64,000 bases of DNA from Cotesia glomerata (GCF_020080835.1 NC_058164.1:3497666-3561665); one strand, 5' to 3'; shown: positions 25,353 to 37,731, numbered from the stretch's first letter. Translations and numbers: made by a program. The notes: generated by a model not told the origin, from the letters alone.

Positions 25353-26867
25353 CTTTTATTAAAAAACTTATGTGACGTCCTCATTGTTGTCGCTTTTCGT
25401 TGCTGTGGTAACCACTTTGGCAACGGTTACCATGGCAACGGTTTAATATTAATGGATAAAATTTGTAAAAATATTGATAAATTAAATTATCGATAATAAA
25501 TATGTTGGCAAAAGCGTGCTCGATTTTCTTTTTTTAATTAAATTTTCCACATAATTATCAAAGTTTAACTATCTCTTAAAAAGCAAAGCCGACAATCGAG
25601 CAATAAGTCAAAAATTTAAAAGAACCAAAAATTAAAAACAAATTTTTGCACAAGTAAAATTCTAATTCTCATTCATGGAACCAGCATTCTTTTATTAACA
25701 AATTGCATGGAAATCGAAGCACATAATGTTCCCAGTGACATAATAATGATAATAATAATAAATAATAAATAATACAGTAAGAATTGTCACCGACGCAAAT
25801 TTGTCGGCGGTTTTAAACTTTTGAAAAAGCATAAAAGCTAGGAATAAATTTTTCGTTGCACAAAATATGAGTTTGGTGCGACAATAGGCGAGAAAAAGAT
25901 GAGAAAAAAAAAGCGAAGAAGCTCGACAGTGAGAATAGAATGTATAAATACACAAGTTAGAGTGGAACTGAGTGACCGTGAAACTGGAAAGACATCTGCT
26001 GTTCTTAAATTCGAGGTGAATTGTCGCAACTTCAATACTTCGATACTTCAATACGTCGACAAGACGAAGTAGCAGCTTAGTACTGGCTTTTATTGTTATT
26101 ATTCTCTTTATTCAATGCATAACTATGTACATAACTTTTTACTCGTTTGCAAGCCCTCCTCTTTGACACTTCTTTAAATTTTCAGATATGGAAACTCGCA
26201 CGTAATGTCGACTTGCCCAAGTATCTTCGAGTGCTATGGAGAATCGGTAAAACCCGCGAGAATATTATAAAGTGCCGCTAAAGATGACGCGTGTCGAATT
26301 ATAGGGGTTTACTGTTCAAGGATATTTCTTATTCAATAAACATGTCCCCTATTTGTCCAAGACGACCGAACACCAAAGAATAAAGTACATATATATTATA
26401 TAAATACTTCACTATTTTCATATATTATACAGTGTATTGAAGAGAAAACAGCTGCAACCGCATCAATAAATTTTGTGGTAAATCGTCTGTGTATTTATTC
26501 AATAAAAAACTGCAGTATAGAAATAAAATTTTTCAAATGACTAATTTGTCAAATTTAATAACCTCCTATTTCTCACTTATTTTGAAATATCCGTTTTATA
26601 GGGAGGCTGTAGTCACATATATTTTGCTTCATAATTAATAAATATATGGATAAATGATGCCGCGAAGTGCTTTTTTAATTAATTAATATTCAATTTTATG
26701 CATCATGATTGGATAAATTTATGATCTGTTAATAAATTTAATTAAAATCAACTTTAACAGTTTTTTTTATTACATTTATAAAATTTATTTATAATCTTGC
26801 TTATTGAATTTGTAAAATTATGACAAAATTAGTTTAAAAATTTTTTTGCTGTGAGTTTTGGCAATAA
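25353..26867. other. Unique sequence, no supported gene
   Basis: Includes a 118-codon minus-strand frame (25695-26051) rich in F, Y and S with no motif, overlapped by another frame; not believed. A trinucleotide-like ATAATA run lies at about 25740-25775. Confidence 0.45.
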
Positions 26868-27986
26868 TCTATATTATTAAGAGAATAAGAAAAATTTTGT
26901 GGCGAGTGTATTTATATGACAAAATGAGTTTTCATGGTTAAATTTGGTATCATTAGAAAGGTTTTGACTTGGAGTTATGCCTTTTCAAGGTTTCATATTA
27001 TTCTCACCAATAGTCAATTTATGACGATAAGTATTTAGGCTACATTCGAAAATGCTCTATTTCTATAGAAACATAATTAAGAAATGACCTTGTATCTTGT
27101 GAAATATTGACATTTTCAAAGATATAAGCTCATCCCGATGTTACACTCATCAATACCTTTCATTTAAGTACCCACATCAATTTTTCATATCGGCGTTCTA
27201 ATTAGCAAATTGTCTAACTCCATTTTAGAGAATCTTCTATTTGTACGAAAAAAACAATTAGTTCAAAATTTATTATCACTTTAAAAAACCATTTAATATC
27301 ATTATTATCTAATAAAGATATAATATTTAGGTTTAAATCATTCAAATAATTTATAATTCGATTATGGCTACATCAAAATGTTAAAAAATCATCCTCTAAA
27401 AAATAAGGAGTTAGACAAATTGCTAATTAGACCATCGATATATTTATACCATCGATATATGTATGTATTAATTAGACCATCGATATATGTATGTATTATA
27501 TATATGTGTATATGAAAAATATATCAAAAATGCATGTGAGTACTCATATAAAAGCTCTTGATGAGTGTAACATCGGGCTGAGCTTATATCTTTAAAAATG
27601 TCAATAGTTCACAATATATCTTTAAAGATGTCAATAATTGAGAAATGACCTTGTATTTTATGAAATATTGACATTTTGAATGATATAAGTTCATCCCGAT
27701 GTTACACTCATCAAAACCTTTCATTTGAGTACCCACATCAATTTTTCATATATTTATATAAATATTATATATATGTATATATGAAAAATATATCAAAAAT
27801 GCATGTGGGTACTCAAATGAAAGCTCTTGATGAGTGTAACATCAGGATGAGCTTATATCTTTAAAAACGTCAATATTCAAAGAAGTACAGTGCAATTGAA
27901 CAAAAGTCATTATTTAATAAAACAAAATTTCATTTATTTATAGTTCACAAGTCACGGCAGTCACATAGTGACTGCAAGGTTGCTAG
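26868..27986 (+). mobile_element. Non-autonomous Helitron, copy B, with nested element
   Basis: TCTATATTATTAAGAGAATA follows an A. The 3' hairpin GCAGTCACATAGTGACTGC, AAGGTT and GCTAG is followed by T. It carries two palindromic units, the first interrupted at its AT centre by the TCTAATTAGC element (27189-27438). No helicase frame. Confidence 0.92.
27189..27438. mobile_element. ATCGGCGTTCTAATTAG TIR element inside Helitron B
   Basis: TCTAATTAGCAAATTGTCTA, then ACTCC, is matched by GGAGTTAGACAAATTGCTAA, then TTAGA: TIRs of about 24 bases extended by ATCGGCG/CCATCGAT. A second copy is at 40025-40476. Immediately right, the phrase ATTAGACCATCGATATATGT is duplicated (about 27425-27495), a local tandem copy of the element end. 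Confidence 0.85.
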
Positions 27987-29178
27987 TAACGATTAATTTT
28001 TTTGTATAAAAAAATTTAAAAAGAAGATAAAAATAATTATTATGAATCGATTTTTAAAAATAAATTAGAAAATCATACTGATGTTACCAATAAATATTTA
28101 CTCGAATAATTATACCCAAGTTTACATCTAAAGTAATGTAAGTTGACATACCATTAGCCACTTGAATGTCAAGTACTATAAGTGTCCAGTTGTACACTAG
28201 AGATTCATATTCCATTGAAGAATAAGTATTGAAGTATTGAAATGACCATGTATTTGAAGGAACATCTTGAGGGCCACCTGGCGACAGTCATTGAATATTG
28301 TACGAACGCACTTAAGTGAAAGACAAATTTGTTTTCGCGCCTATTGATTCCACTTCACCTGATGGCAATGTTCCTCAACTGGTGTCCTCTGGTCCTAATT
28401 TGTCAGATGCTGTAGCCTCTCAGCTGTACTGACAATAGTGGCCAGCTTGTACGGACTATTAGACTCGACAAGTTTATGTTGACTAATAATGTTAAAAGTA
28501 TATACATATTTTCAGTTAAGTGTGTATAATAACAGATAATAGATAATAGTAAATGCAGCCTAGCCGAGTTTATGCTCATTGTAATCGGTGTGTAACGAAT
28601 AGAGAATAATAAGAAAGGAAAAATAACAAGGATAGTATAGGAAAGAGGCTCAATGTAACACTGCAAGCCCGAGAAAATTATAATAGAGGATGGTCACGCT
28701 TGTTGAATAATTGTTAAAGAAAGGTTGACTTTGTATTTGGTTCTTTAGTCTCTACTTGAGCTCCAGTAACAATCTAAGGGAGTAACAGAGACGAAATTAT
28801 CAAGGGACCACCGGACCTGCCGATACACACAAGAACACAAAACGTACCAGCAGAAACACCTGGTAGATACCAGATACCTGGCTGGTACTTCTAAGGCGTG
28901 ATGCAACTGTTTCATCCCCTCGGGGGCTTGTCATGTTTTAAGATTCTCTGGACATCTATGGGTTTACTTTCCGACACTGGTAGCTCCATGCGTCCGACAC
29001 TTTGCCTAAAGACCAATGAAAATATCTGACACGAGTCATCAATTATAAATTTCGTATTAATATTTTAGAGGTTTTTAAATTTATTTTGGATAATTACTGA
29101 CAGTCATATTAAAATATTTTTTTTTTTCTTTGTAGTAATTTGTGTAATTATTAGTATGTGATCTTCTCCAACATGCAA
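27987..29178. other. Unique, GC-richer sequence
   Basis: 28100-29000 is among the least AT-rich stretches of the window and free of repeats. The longest frame is 87 codons (minus strand, 28403-28666), with no motif. Possibly regulatory or diverged exon; nothing recognised. Confidence 0.45.
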
Positions 29179-29332
29179 TTAAGGCGTTATACGCAGTTGC
29201 GAGGCTAAAAAAAAACAACATTTTTTTATGAATTTTTTATAGACACAGTTTTTATTTATCAATTACAAGTAATAGTTATTTAAATAGAATCTACTTTCAA
29301 GAATACAATAGCGCGTCAATCATATAAAAATA

Positions 29333-30770
29333 CACGGAAAAAAGTAAACTGTAATATTCACTCGGATTCCGGTTAATTTTTATAGTTTCAAACAGTAAAG
29401 CGGACATCGGGGTGGCAAAATATAAATATTACAGAACTTGATGTAGAAAGTATAAAAGCCACAATTTATAATTTAATATCCAAAATAAGTGATTAGTAGC
29501 TGTCACTATAGTAAATAACGACTCTTTCATCTTAAAAAATTACAGTTTCAAACAGTAAAAATTGCCATTTCAATATATAGTCCATATTATGAGGAGAAGG
29601 GGAACTCAGATGAAAGAGAAGGGGGTCTCACTCTGGGAGAATTTAACATTTCAAACAGTAAAAATTATACTTTTAAAATATACATTTTACCAGTCCAAGT
29701 AAGTCAATAATTACAGTTTGATTTTTAGCGTTGCGTTAAAAATTTACCATTTTACTCTATAAATATTGACGTTGCTTGTATTAGAAATTTACTAACTTTA
29801 TTTTATACTTTTTACATATCATAAGATCATATTTTAGGTACGAAATGATAAATATCAAAGTCTGAATTCTTAATTATTACAATTTAACATTTTAGACATT
29901 GACATAGCGAATATTACTGTTTTAAATAGTATTTTCTTCCATGTAAAGAGTAAATTGTAACGTTTAAATGGTAAATATTATCCCTAGTAGAAATAATCGA
30001 GTTTTCACTGGATATAAACCAGTAACTGGCCAGTGATATCGAGTAAAAACTTGAAATCGCGCCACCTACAACTAAGTCATAAACATTAGTTACACCGACA
30101 GTGTATCTTTACTAGTGTGTGTATGTTTGTTTATTTTTTTTGTTAACCTGTACGCATCATTATTGTAATTATTATTATTAAAAAACAGTATAAATCAATC
30201 AAAATTAGTGTTTATTAACGTGTAAATAATTTCCAGTATATATTTCAAAATGGATGCAGTGAAAAAAAATGACACAATATATAAATTGCGACTGTGGGCA
30301 TTAAAAACAAATCTCCAATTCAAAATAATTATTTTCTTATTCTATTGTTAGATTTATTATTAGTCTATCAGACTAATGATGTTATCTATTTTATAATGTA
30401 CACATAAATGAAACTTTTTTATATCATATCGTTTATTAAACATTATTTTGAATTTATTTGACAATTTGAATAACGCCTAATAACCTCAGAATTCGAAACT
30501 GACAGTTTCACTAAAGCCGCCATAATGTTTTGTTAGATCTCTAGTAAAACTGGCCAGTTACTAGACAGAAACTGGATATTACACTGGCCAGTTACTGGTT
30601 TAAGTCTAGTAAAACTGGCCAGTTACTGGCTAAAAACTTGATTTCATTTCTACTAGGGATAAAGTGAATAGTAAAATCACGATTTTACTGTTTGAAATGG
30701 TAATTTTTAGCAGTTGATCATTACTTATTATAAATCGACTGTTATTTATTACAGTTTACTTTTTTCCATG
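29333..30770. mobile_element. CACGGAAAAAAGT-family element, copy 2 (middle of nest)
   Basis: CACGGAAAAAAGTAAACTGT at the left and ACAGTTTACTTTTTTCCATG at the right, flanked by TA (29331-29332 and 30771-30772). It is in opposite orientation to copy 1. The opposite arm of the host foldback reads ATATAAATGTGCAC without interruption, so the TA duplication is confirmed. It is itself split by 29982-30658. Confidence 0.93.
29982..30658. mobile_element. CCCTAGTAGAAAT TIR element (innermost of nest)
   Basis: CCCTAGTAGAAAT at the left is matched by ATTTCTACTAGGG at the right. The subterminal words ACTGGCCAGTTACTGG and TCTAGTAAAACTGG recur about five times. Comparing with uninterrupted copies, the host TATTATAAAGT is split so that AT appears on both sides. 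A non-palindromic centre spans about 30050-30480. No frame. Confidence 0.85.
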
Positions 30771-31338
30771 TATAAATGTGCACCACTCCTGTAGAAGATG
30801 TTCTAAATGACCACTGAAAAAAAAGCCGCTTGGCGGTGATCTCCATTTCGGCGGTTTGGATTATCGGAAATCAAAAAATATGGTGATTTATTTTTAAGGA
30901 TAGATTAATGCAGGTATTGGACAAAGGAATAAGATTAAAAAAAATGATTACTATTTTTTTTTTAACAATTTGGAAAATTATTTTTTGACAAAAATGAAAA
31001 ATTTTATACAAATAGACGCCAATTTGTCAAAAATCAAAATTTTTCTTAATCCTTCGTCCAATACCTGCATTAATCTATCCTTCAAAAGAATTTACCATAT
31101 TTTTTGATTTCAGATAATCCAAACCGCCAAGCGCTTTTTTTGAGAGGTCGTTCGGAACATCTTCTACAGGAGCGGTGCACATTTATATTTTTACATGATT
31201 GACGCGCTGTTATATTCTTGAAAGTAGGCTCTATTTAAATAACCATAATTTATAATTGATAATTAAAAACTGTGTCTATAAAAAAATTCATAAAAAAATG
31301 TTGTTTTTTTAGCCTTGCAACTGCGTATAACCACTTAA

Positions 31339-33035
31339 TGAATATATTGATAAAAAAATTAATAATTTGAAAGAAAAAATCTTGAACCAAGATTACCATT
31401 TTGAAGAATTTAATCTTTTTTAATAAAGCAGAAAAATTATTTGTTTAAAAAAAAATGTTATTTATTAGAACCAAGAAAATTCTTCGGAAGATTCAAGTTG
31501 GTTTGGAGAAGGAAGAAATTTTTTAGCGATAAGAAAATTTTACTTTAGTCAAGACAATTTTCGTTTTTTTTTTTTTTTTTATTTGAATGATAAAAATTAG
31601 TTTTCTAATGAAGAATTTTATAAATCTTATAAACAAAAAGATTTAAAAAAAAAAATATCAGTTTTCATTTATCCCAAAAAAACCGCAATTCTGTTTATTA
31701 ATTTATTTTATCAAATAATTTCTACAAATAACACATAATTGAAAGAAAATAAATATTTGTTATTTATTATCAAAAAAACACTAATTGCTGGAAATATTTC
31801 ACTCGTTAAAGCAAGCGCGCAGTTATTTTATTTGTCGTCGAGATTAATCCCCTGCAGAGTTAAGTCACTAGTGTGTACATCACTTCGAGAGACTTTTATT
31901 TGCCGTTGGAATGTCACTTTCTTGCTATACTCGTGAATCTTGATTTGCCAACATTTCTTCAACCCCACGGATGGGGTATGAAGTTCTTCTATTTATTTTT
32001 ATATATCTATATTACATGTTTTCCCGTATTTTGTATTTGTTGAAGCTTTCATTGCAAAAGCTGCGCTGTTCTGGGTTATGTTTGATGCAGTAGCTTCCAG
32101 CTCCAGGCAACAACTCTAAAAAAATTCACTCTATATATCAAGTTTCTTGTTTTTTATTTTTTGCTTTTTAAATTTAACTTTTTGTTAAAATAACACGCTA
32201 ATTAACTAGTATGAAATCAGCAAATACTCATTTAATTTTATTGTTCAAATAAAATTCATTTCATTAGATTATTTTTATTTTTATTTTTTTTGCAACTCAT
32301 TAGAGATAATTTTATAAAAAATAAACGATAATTGAGGGTAATAATAATTTTATATTGCATTCTTGCGATCAAATAATCGGTTGAATTTTTTAGCTGCAAG
32401 CTATCTCTATAAAATATTGAACATCAAGATCGCTTATCATTTTTTATAAAATAAAAACAATGAGACGCTTAGATGTTATGAAATTCCGTAAAAATTCCTA
32501 CTAGTCCAGACTTATGGGTCATACTTTATCGTTTATAGATTATAGATATCTACGATGAAGTCGGAAATAAAAATTTATATATATATGTACGAAGTTAAAG
32601 ATGAAGATGAATTTAAAGAATAAAAAACTCTGCCGTTAAATCTTACACGTGCAGCAATTGAATTCACTATTCTATCGAAGAGACGTGAGAAAGTTTTATT
32701 CTTCTTTTATAGACGTGATAGAAAAACGATCGAATTAAAATAGCTGAGAAATTGGTATTGCGTTTGGCAATAAATGAAGCTATCAACTATTTATTATTGC
32801 TCTTAATTTTATTTTATAAATTTATATTAACTAAATAGGATTTAAAATTATTAATTAAGTGTAATGTGTCTGCATAATATATTGTGAAAGTAAAAATAGA
32901 AATATTATTAGAAAGCCATTTTATATACGGAGATTACTTTCCGATAATGTCAAAAGAGGGCGTAAGTAAAAGGACAACCCTCGGATACTCGGAAGCTTTG
33001 AGCTATAATGTATTTAATGTAATATTTATATGATT
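31339..33035. other. AT-rich unique sequence, no gene seen
   Basis: 31360-31600 has TTCTTGAACCAAG-like words recalling the CACTGAAAAAAA family but no clear ends. 31800-31930 is GC-richer. No supported gene. Confidence 0.45.
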
Positions 33036-33253
33036 TTACACTAATTGCAATGATCTTATCTTGAAACATTTCTCATTAGCTGATGGTATATAAAAAAAAT
33101 TGGCAAAACCTCTTTTGGCATTAACAAAACCCGACGTTTTAAAATATCGTGTCCCACTTCTGCAGCAAATCTCACTGCACTTAATTTCCGTGTAATATCC
33201 GTCGCATATGCATTCTCTGTAATAGATAACCGTCTTCATTTGATAATCTCCGC
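33036..33253 (-). CDS. Possible terminal exon of a six-cysteine peptide (hypothetical)
   Basis: Seen: on the minus strand, GGGTATAACAG at about 33256 is a plausible splice acceptor. After it 71 codons stay open to a TAA at 33036-33038. Counting from the first full codon, cysteines fall at 14, 16, 25, 29, 30 and 62 (C-x-C-x8-C-x3-CC-x31-C), a Lys-Arg-Gly lies at 46-48, and the composition is less biased to F/I/N/K than chance frames nearby. A start ATG exists upstream in the same frame, but the first residues look like untranslated or intron sequence. Not seen: a signal-peptide exon, a polyadenylation signal or a second copy. Six cysteines suggest a small secreted disulfide-rich peptide, which is inference; I recognise no family. 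It could be a chance frame. Confidence 0.2.
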
Positions 33254-33463
33254 CTGTTATACCCAAAAGTTGGAATTTATGTATCATTTTTTTTTAGTTT
33301 TTTAGGAAATAGTCATATTTATCATAGGAATCTTTTATAATATGTTAGAAGTTTAAATAACTTAAGTTGTTAATTTAAAAGTTATGTCTTTTTTATCTCT
33401 TGTACTTTTATTGGATTGTTATGAAAATCAAAGTGATTGACAAAATTTTTTTGATTTTTTTAG

Positions 33464-33536
33464 GAATTTTTATGGATATAAATAGTACAACTTTATATCA
33501 AGCCGAAACTTCGTTACTACAAAGAATTATCAAATG
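33464..33536 (+). CDS. Possible short coding exon bounded by AG and GTAAGT (hypothetical)
   Basis: A pyrimidine-rich tract ending TTGATTTTTTTAG precedes a 73-base segment, and GTAAGT, a consensus donor, follows. One frame is open throughout with an internal ATG at 33472: it encodes Met-Asp-Ile-Asn-Ser-Thr-Thr and a Leu-Tyr-Gln-Ala-Glu-Thr stretch, 21 residues, leaving phase 2. No joining exon was identified upstream or downstream, and a Helitron begins 120 bases further on. The upstream TATAAATAG is inside the segment, so a promoter reading is an alternative. Chance is quite possible. Confidence 0.18.
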
Positions 33537-33862
33537 GTAAGTAATCAAAATTAAATTTCAAAAATTTAATTTAGAAAAATTCACTGATAGAAAGGTTTAT
33601 CAATATTTAATAATTATTTTTAACATTAGATGATTTAATAAAAACTAGCTATCTTGCAGTCACTATGTTAATGTCAGTAAATATTATTATTATTATTATT
33701 AATTTTCAAAAATTAAAGTTTTGCTTTACTAAATAATGACTTTTGTTAAGTTGTACTGTACTTTCTTAAATATTGACGTTTTTAAAGATATAAGCTCATC
33801 CCGATGTTACACTCATCAAGAGCTTTCATTTGAGTACCCACATGCATTTTGATATATTTTTC

Positions 33863-33865
<3 letters not shown>

Positions 33866-33926
<61 letters not shown>
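33866..33926. repeat. (TA)n microsatellite at palindrome centre of Helitron C
   Basis: About 30 TA units where other copies have only a short ATATATTATATATATG centre. Confidence 0.95.
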
Positions 33927-33931
<5 letters not shown>

Positions 33932-34051
33932 TATAAAAAATTGATGTGGGTACTCAAATGAAAGGTCTTGGTGAATATAACATCGGAACGAGCTTATATC
34001 TTTAAAAATGTCAATAGTTCACGAGATACAGGGTCATTTCTTAATTATGTA

Positions 34052-34323
34052 CACTGATAGAAGGATTTATTTGTATTAAAAAAATATTTGTTAATAGTTA
34101 ACAAATCATTTATTAGAGACCATTTTTTAGTATCAAACAAATATTTCTTAGTATTTAAAATGATTTGTTTGTATTTAATAAATCAGATATTCATTTATTA
34201 AATATTAATAAATCTTTTTAAATACTAAGAAATATTTGTTAAAGACTAAAAAGTGGTCTCTAATAAATGATTTGTTAAATATTAACAAATATTTTTAACT
34301 ATAAACAAATCCTTCTATCAGTG
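34052..34323. mobile_element. CACTGATAGAAGG element, copy 2, inside Helitron C
   Basis: CACTGATAGAAGGATTTATT and CAAATCCTTCTATCAGTG termini, flanked by TA (34050-34051 and 34324-34325). Removing it and one TA restores the Helitron sequence ATTATGTATCTAGAG. Confidence 0.95.
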
Positions 34324-34526
34324 TATCTAGAGATAAAGCATTTTCGAATGCAGCCTAAATACTTATCATCATAGATTGAATATTGGGGAGAATAATATGA
34401 AATCTTGAAAAGGCACAAATTCAAGTCAAGATCTTTGCAATGACACTAAATTTCACTAAAAAAAACCGATTTTATCATATAAATACATTGGCCACAAAAT
34501 TTTGCTCATTCTCTTAATAATATAGA

Positions 34527-37246
34527 TTTATTAACATTTAAAAATTATGCATTCATAGATAATAAATTTTTATATTTATTTATTTATGGTTTAGAATATT
34601 TTAAAAATTTAGAATAATAATAATAAACTTTAGAATTCAAAGTATGAAACGAATACATCAATATAAATTTGAAGTGTATTTGAAAATAAAAATGAAATGA
34701 AAGATACTTGGCATGTCATTGTGGGATTGTTAGAGGATAAAATTGAAGGGCAAACATATTATATCATCCATAGATGCAGAGATATATATTATATATATTA
34801 CATATTACATTATATTATATGTATGTATAAGTGTATATGTGACGAGGCGTTTCTGTTGACAGAATATCGAGGGTGAAACATCTGGACCCACGTGTGTTGT
34901 TATACGAATCTCAAATACCAGAAGCCTGTTATGCTTGTTGTGTGTTGTATGTATCCTTGATATCTGCCCTACGCTGTTGTGTACAACCGTCTATGATCTC
35001 CCAGCTCCCTGCTGGATGTTATAATTAGTTACGCTAACTCTCACCCCCTCGAGAATCGTCATCCTCTTCAAGTTCTATCGTTAATTCGTTCTAATGAAAA
35101 TACATTTCAACTTTACACTCGTTAATATTTTCGTTAATCTCACTTCTATGGATTTTATTTTGACACTTTGATTTTGATCGGGTTCACTTATTACCTCCTC
35201 CCACATGCCCATAAATGTTTTCTAAATTTCACGGGTTTATCCAAATAAAAAGGGGTGTAAAACAATTTTTTTTTTAATTAAAAATTTTTAAAATATTAAA
35301 AATAATGTTTAAAAATTTTCTTCAAAGAAAAAATTTTTATTTTATAAAAAAATTTTTTAATTAAAAATTTTAGAAATAAAAAACAATATTAAATATTTTT
35401 CGGTAAAAATACAAATTAAAAGAAAAATTCAAGATGATTTAAATCTTGAAAATATTTATTAAAAATAAAAATTTTAATAATAAGAATTTTTAAACTCTTA
35501 TAAAATTTTTTGATAAAATTTTTGTTCAATAAAAATGTTTACAATATCAAACAAAAAATATTTTTCTAAAACAACAAAACAAAAAAAAAATTTTATCATA
35601 GGGGACTTTGACTTGAGCATAGTATTTCACAAATGATAGAGAAAATATTCACTAAAAAATTCTGTTCCCTCTGTGTACTGATTTAAGTCTGGAATTTATT
35701 CCTGTTTTGCCTGGATAACATCGACATTTTTCACTTTTGTTAAAGTGATATTCAAATAAAACAGTAGAAAAAAAATGTGCCTGGGAATTATAAAAACTAA
35801 AAAAGGAAAAAAAAAAATAACATCAATATCAATACCAATATCAATGATAATTTCACCTTCCAGACCAGGACGTGACATATTGAGTGTCGTGGCTCATGAC
35901 ATCTATACTTACCAGTGGGACGTAAATAAGCAAAATAGTTATATAGTTATAGAATAATTTAACCGGAGAAATGAGACAGTGATAGGGTCATGAACCCCTT
36001 TGACCTAAGAGACTGACTCTGACTCGGTATCTCCGCTTTCGCACCACTTTTATATATTTACACTCGCGCAAACTCTCTCGAGCAAGCTCTTTCCGCATTA
36101 AATGTATATATAAGTAATTTGAGCACCCGATTTTAGCTCATATCGCATCTCGTATCTCATGAATACTTGAGTTATCATTATTTTAATTGACACTTTGAAT
36201 ATTTATCAGGGGAAATTAACACTAAAATAATATCCTTTGGATTTTGACACTTGCTAAATTTATTTTCATCTTTAGCTTCAGAATCATTTCCAAATAAAAT
36301 CCAGAGTTCTTTTCAATTATATTTCAAGAATAAGTTGTTTGACGTTGTGACGGGTGATGTCTGTTTCGGATATATATTAATCAAATTCAAATTTACATCG
36401 TCATGTTATTTTAAAAATGCGATCGATCCACGGGGTTCCTATTGTATCGTATATATTATTGAACAATCGCCGCGAGTACCAAATACCAGATATAGACGCG
36501 TGTGGTCTTATAATTTAATTATATTTGCTGAGTGATGATTTTACCACCCAACATATATATAGACATATTATATGCAGTCATGTATACAGCCTATATATGA
36601 GCCGAAAAGTGTAATTTAGGAATGATTTTGCGGTTTTTATTGTTTGTGTTCTGAAGAATTGACTCTAAAATTCTATTTTAATTGACATTTTTATTATAAG
36701 ATGGACTTGAAAGTCACGGTAGTATTTATTTAGGGCACGGGCGGGTAAAACGGAAATAGGGCACATCAGGGTATCTTTAATTTTTCTTCTTTAATATTAC
36801 CTTTCAGTCTTGATGTTTTTATTAGTTAATATTGAGTATTTTTGATCAATTTGTGTTCAAAAAATGTTTTTTTAATCATAAATTATTCTCATAAGATATT
36901 TACAAATTTATATCATTATTATAAATTATATCAGTGTGTAATTTTTTATTCAGTATGTAAAATTTTAATCATCTTTGATCAAGTAGAAAAAAATTTTTGA
37001 ATAGATTAAAATTAACTTGAACCCAGAAAAATTTCTCACTTCAAGAATTTTTCTTCATGATTTAAGAGAATAAAGCTCTTCAAAATTTTTTTAGTTCGAG
37101 AATTTTTCTCTTGAATCAATTTTTTTTTTTCACTGCAAAATCGACAAACTTTTTAAAAATAATTTTGTGGCTGAAATAAATCAATTTTCAACGTTCTAGA
37201 GACTACTCTGCCTGTAATCGATCTAATTACACTACTCTGCCTGTAA
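34527..37246. other. Unique sequence, no supported gene
   Basis: GC-richer at 34850-35060 and 35950-36120; very AT-rich at 35260-35600. A 94-codon frame at 36251-36535 has no motif. 37020-37140 contains AGAAAAATTTCTC and TTCAAGAATTTTTC words of the CACTGAAAAAAA-family type but no ends. Confidence 0.45.
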
Positions 37247-37350
37247 TCTGTACTAATAAATGGAAAGTCGGTTTTTTTGTCCGGTTATTCTGCGAAAACT
37301 ACTGAACCGATAGGAATAATACTTATACCGAAACCTATATTTTTTTGACT
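37247..37350 (+). mobile_element. 5' fragment of a second Helitron-like family
   Basis: TCTGTACTAATAAATGGAAA follows an A, and ACTACTGAACCGAT comes 50 bases later, as in the 207-bp Helitron at 37851 (TACTAATATTATAAAG then ACTACTGAACCGATTTG). A 3' end was not found, so it is probably truncated. The preceding 18 bases ACTACTCTGCCTGTAATC are duplicated 32 bases upstream. Confidence 0.45.
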
Positions 37351-37731
37351 TAAAAATAATGAATTTTTATTGTAACTAAATTTATTCTATTCGATTTTCA
37401 TTTGTTTAAAATAAATTTTTTAATTTTATTAGTTATGTTTATACACTAAGCAGATTTCTTCACTTATAAGACCTGCAATTTCTTTAACTGAAACTTTCAA
37501 TGCTCATTACAAATTTTTTTTTTCATAGCAATTATTATTCATTTTTGTAAGAAAGACACGGGAATGTTATAATGATTGCACATTGAAAGTTACAATGAAT
37601 ATTAGCTAGAATAATTACACCGATAAAAGATACTTGCCAATTCGATAGAATTGGGAATCTGTGCAAGTCAAAACAATGCTCTAATTAAATTTTAAGTCTA
37701 GATCTAAAAATGCAATTCTATAAAGCGCCCA

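Larger units (their letters stand above)
29183..31334. mobile_element. TTAA-flanked foldback element (outermost of a three-level nest)
   Basis: Termini GGCGTTATACGCAGTTGCGA and TTGCAACTGCGTATAACCAC are inverted and flanked by TTAA (29179-29182 and 31335-31338). The arms run on through GCTAAAAAAA, ATAGACACAG, GCGCGTCAATCAT, TGTGCACC and CTTCTACAGGAG to a centre near 30980. The left arm is interrupted by the CACGG element at 29333-30770. Without it the element is about 710 bp. TTAA target use fits a piggyBac-type mobiliser (inference). Confidence 0.9.
33655..34526 (-). mobile_element. Non-autonomous Helitron, copy C, with nested CACTG element
   Basis: On the minus strand it starts TCTATATTATTAAGAGAATG after an A at 34526. 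It ends with the hairpin arms around ACATAGTGACTGC and CTAG followed by T at 33655. One palindromic unit is present with an expanded (TA)n centre. The CACTGATAGAAGG element at 34052-34323 lies in it; an uninterrupted TTAATTATGTATCTAGAG is seen in copy E. Confidence 0.92.

Noticed and set aside
25695..26051. 118-codon minus-strand open frame
   Set aside because: Strong F/Y/S/I bias from AT-rich DNA, overlapped by another frame, and its tail is encoded by a trinucleotide run.
33475..33490. TATAAATAG as a core promoter
   Set aside because: Such words are common in this composition, and it lies within a better exon-like context; no initiator could be supported.
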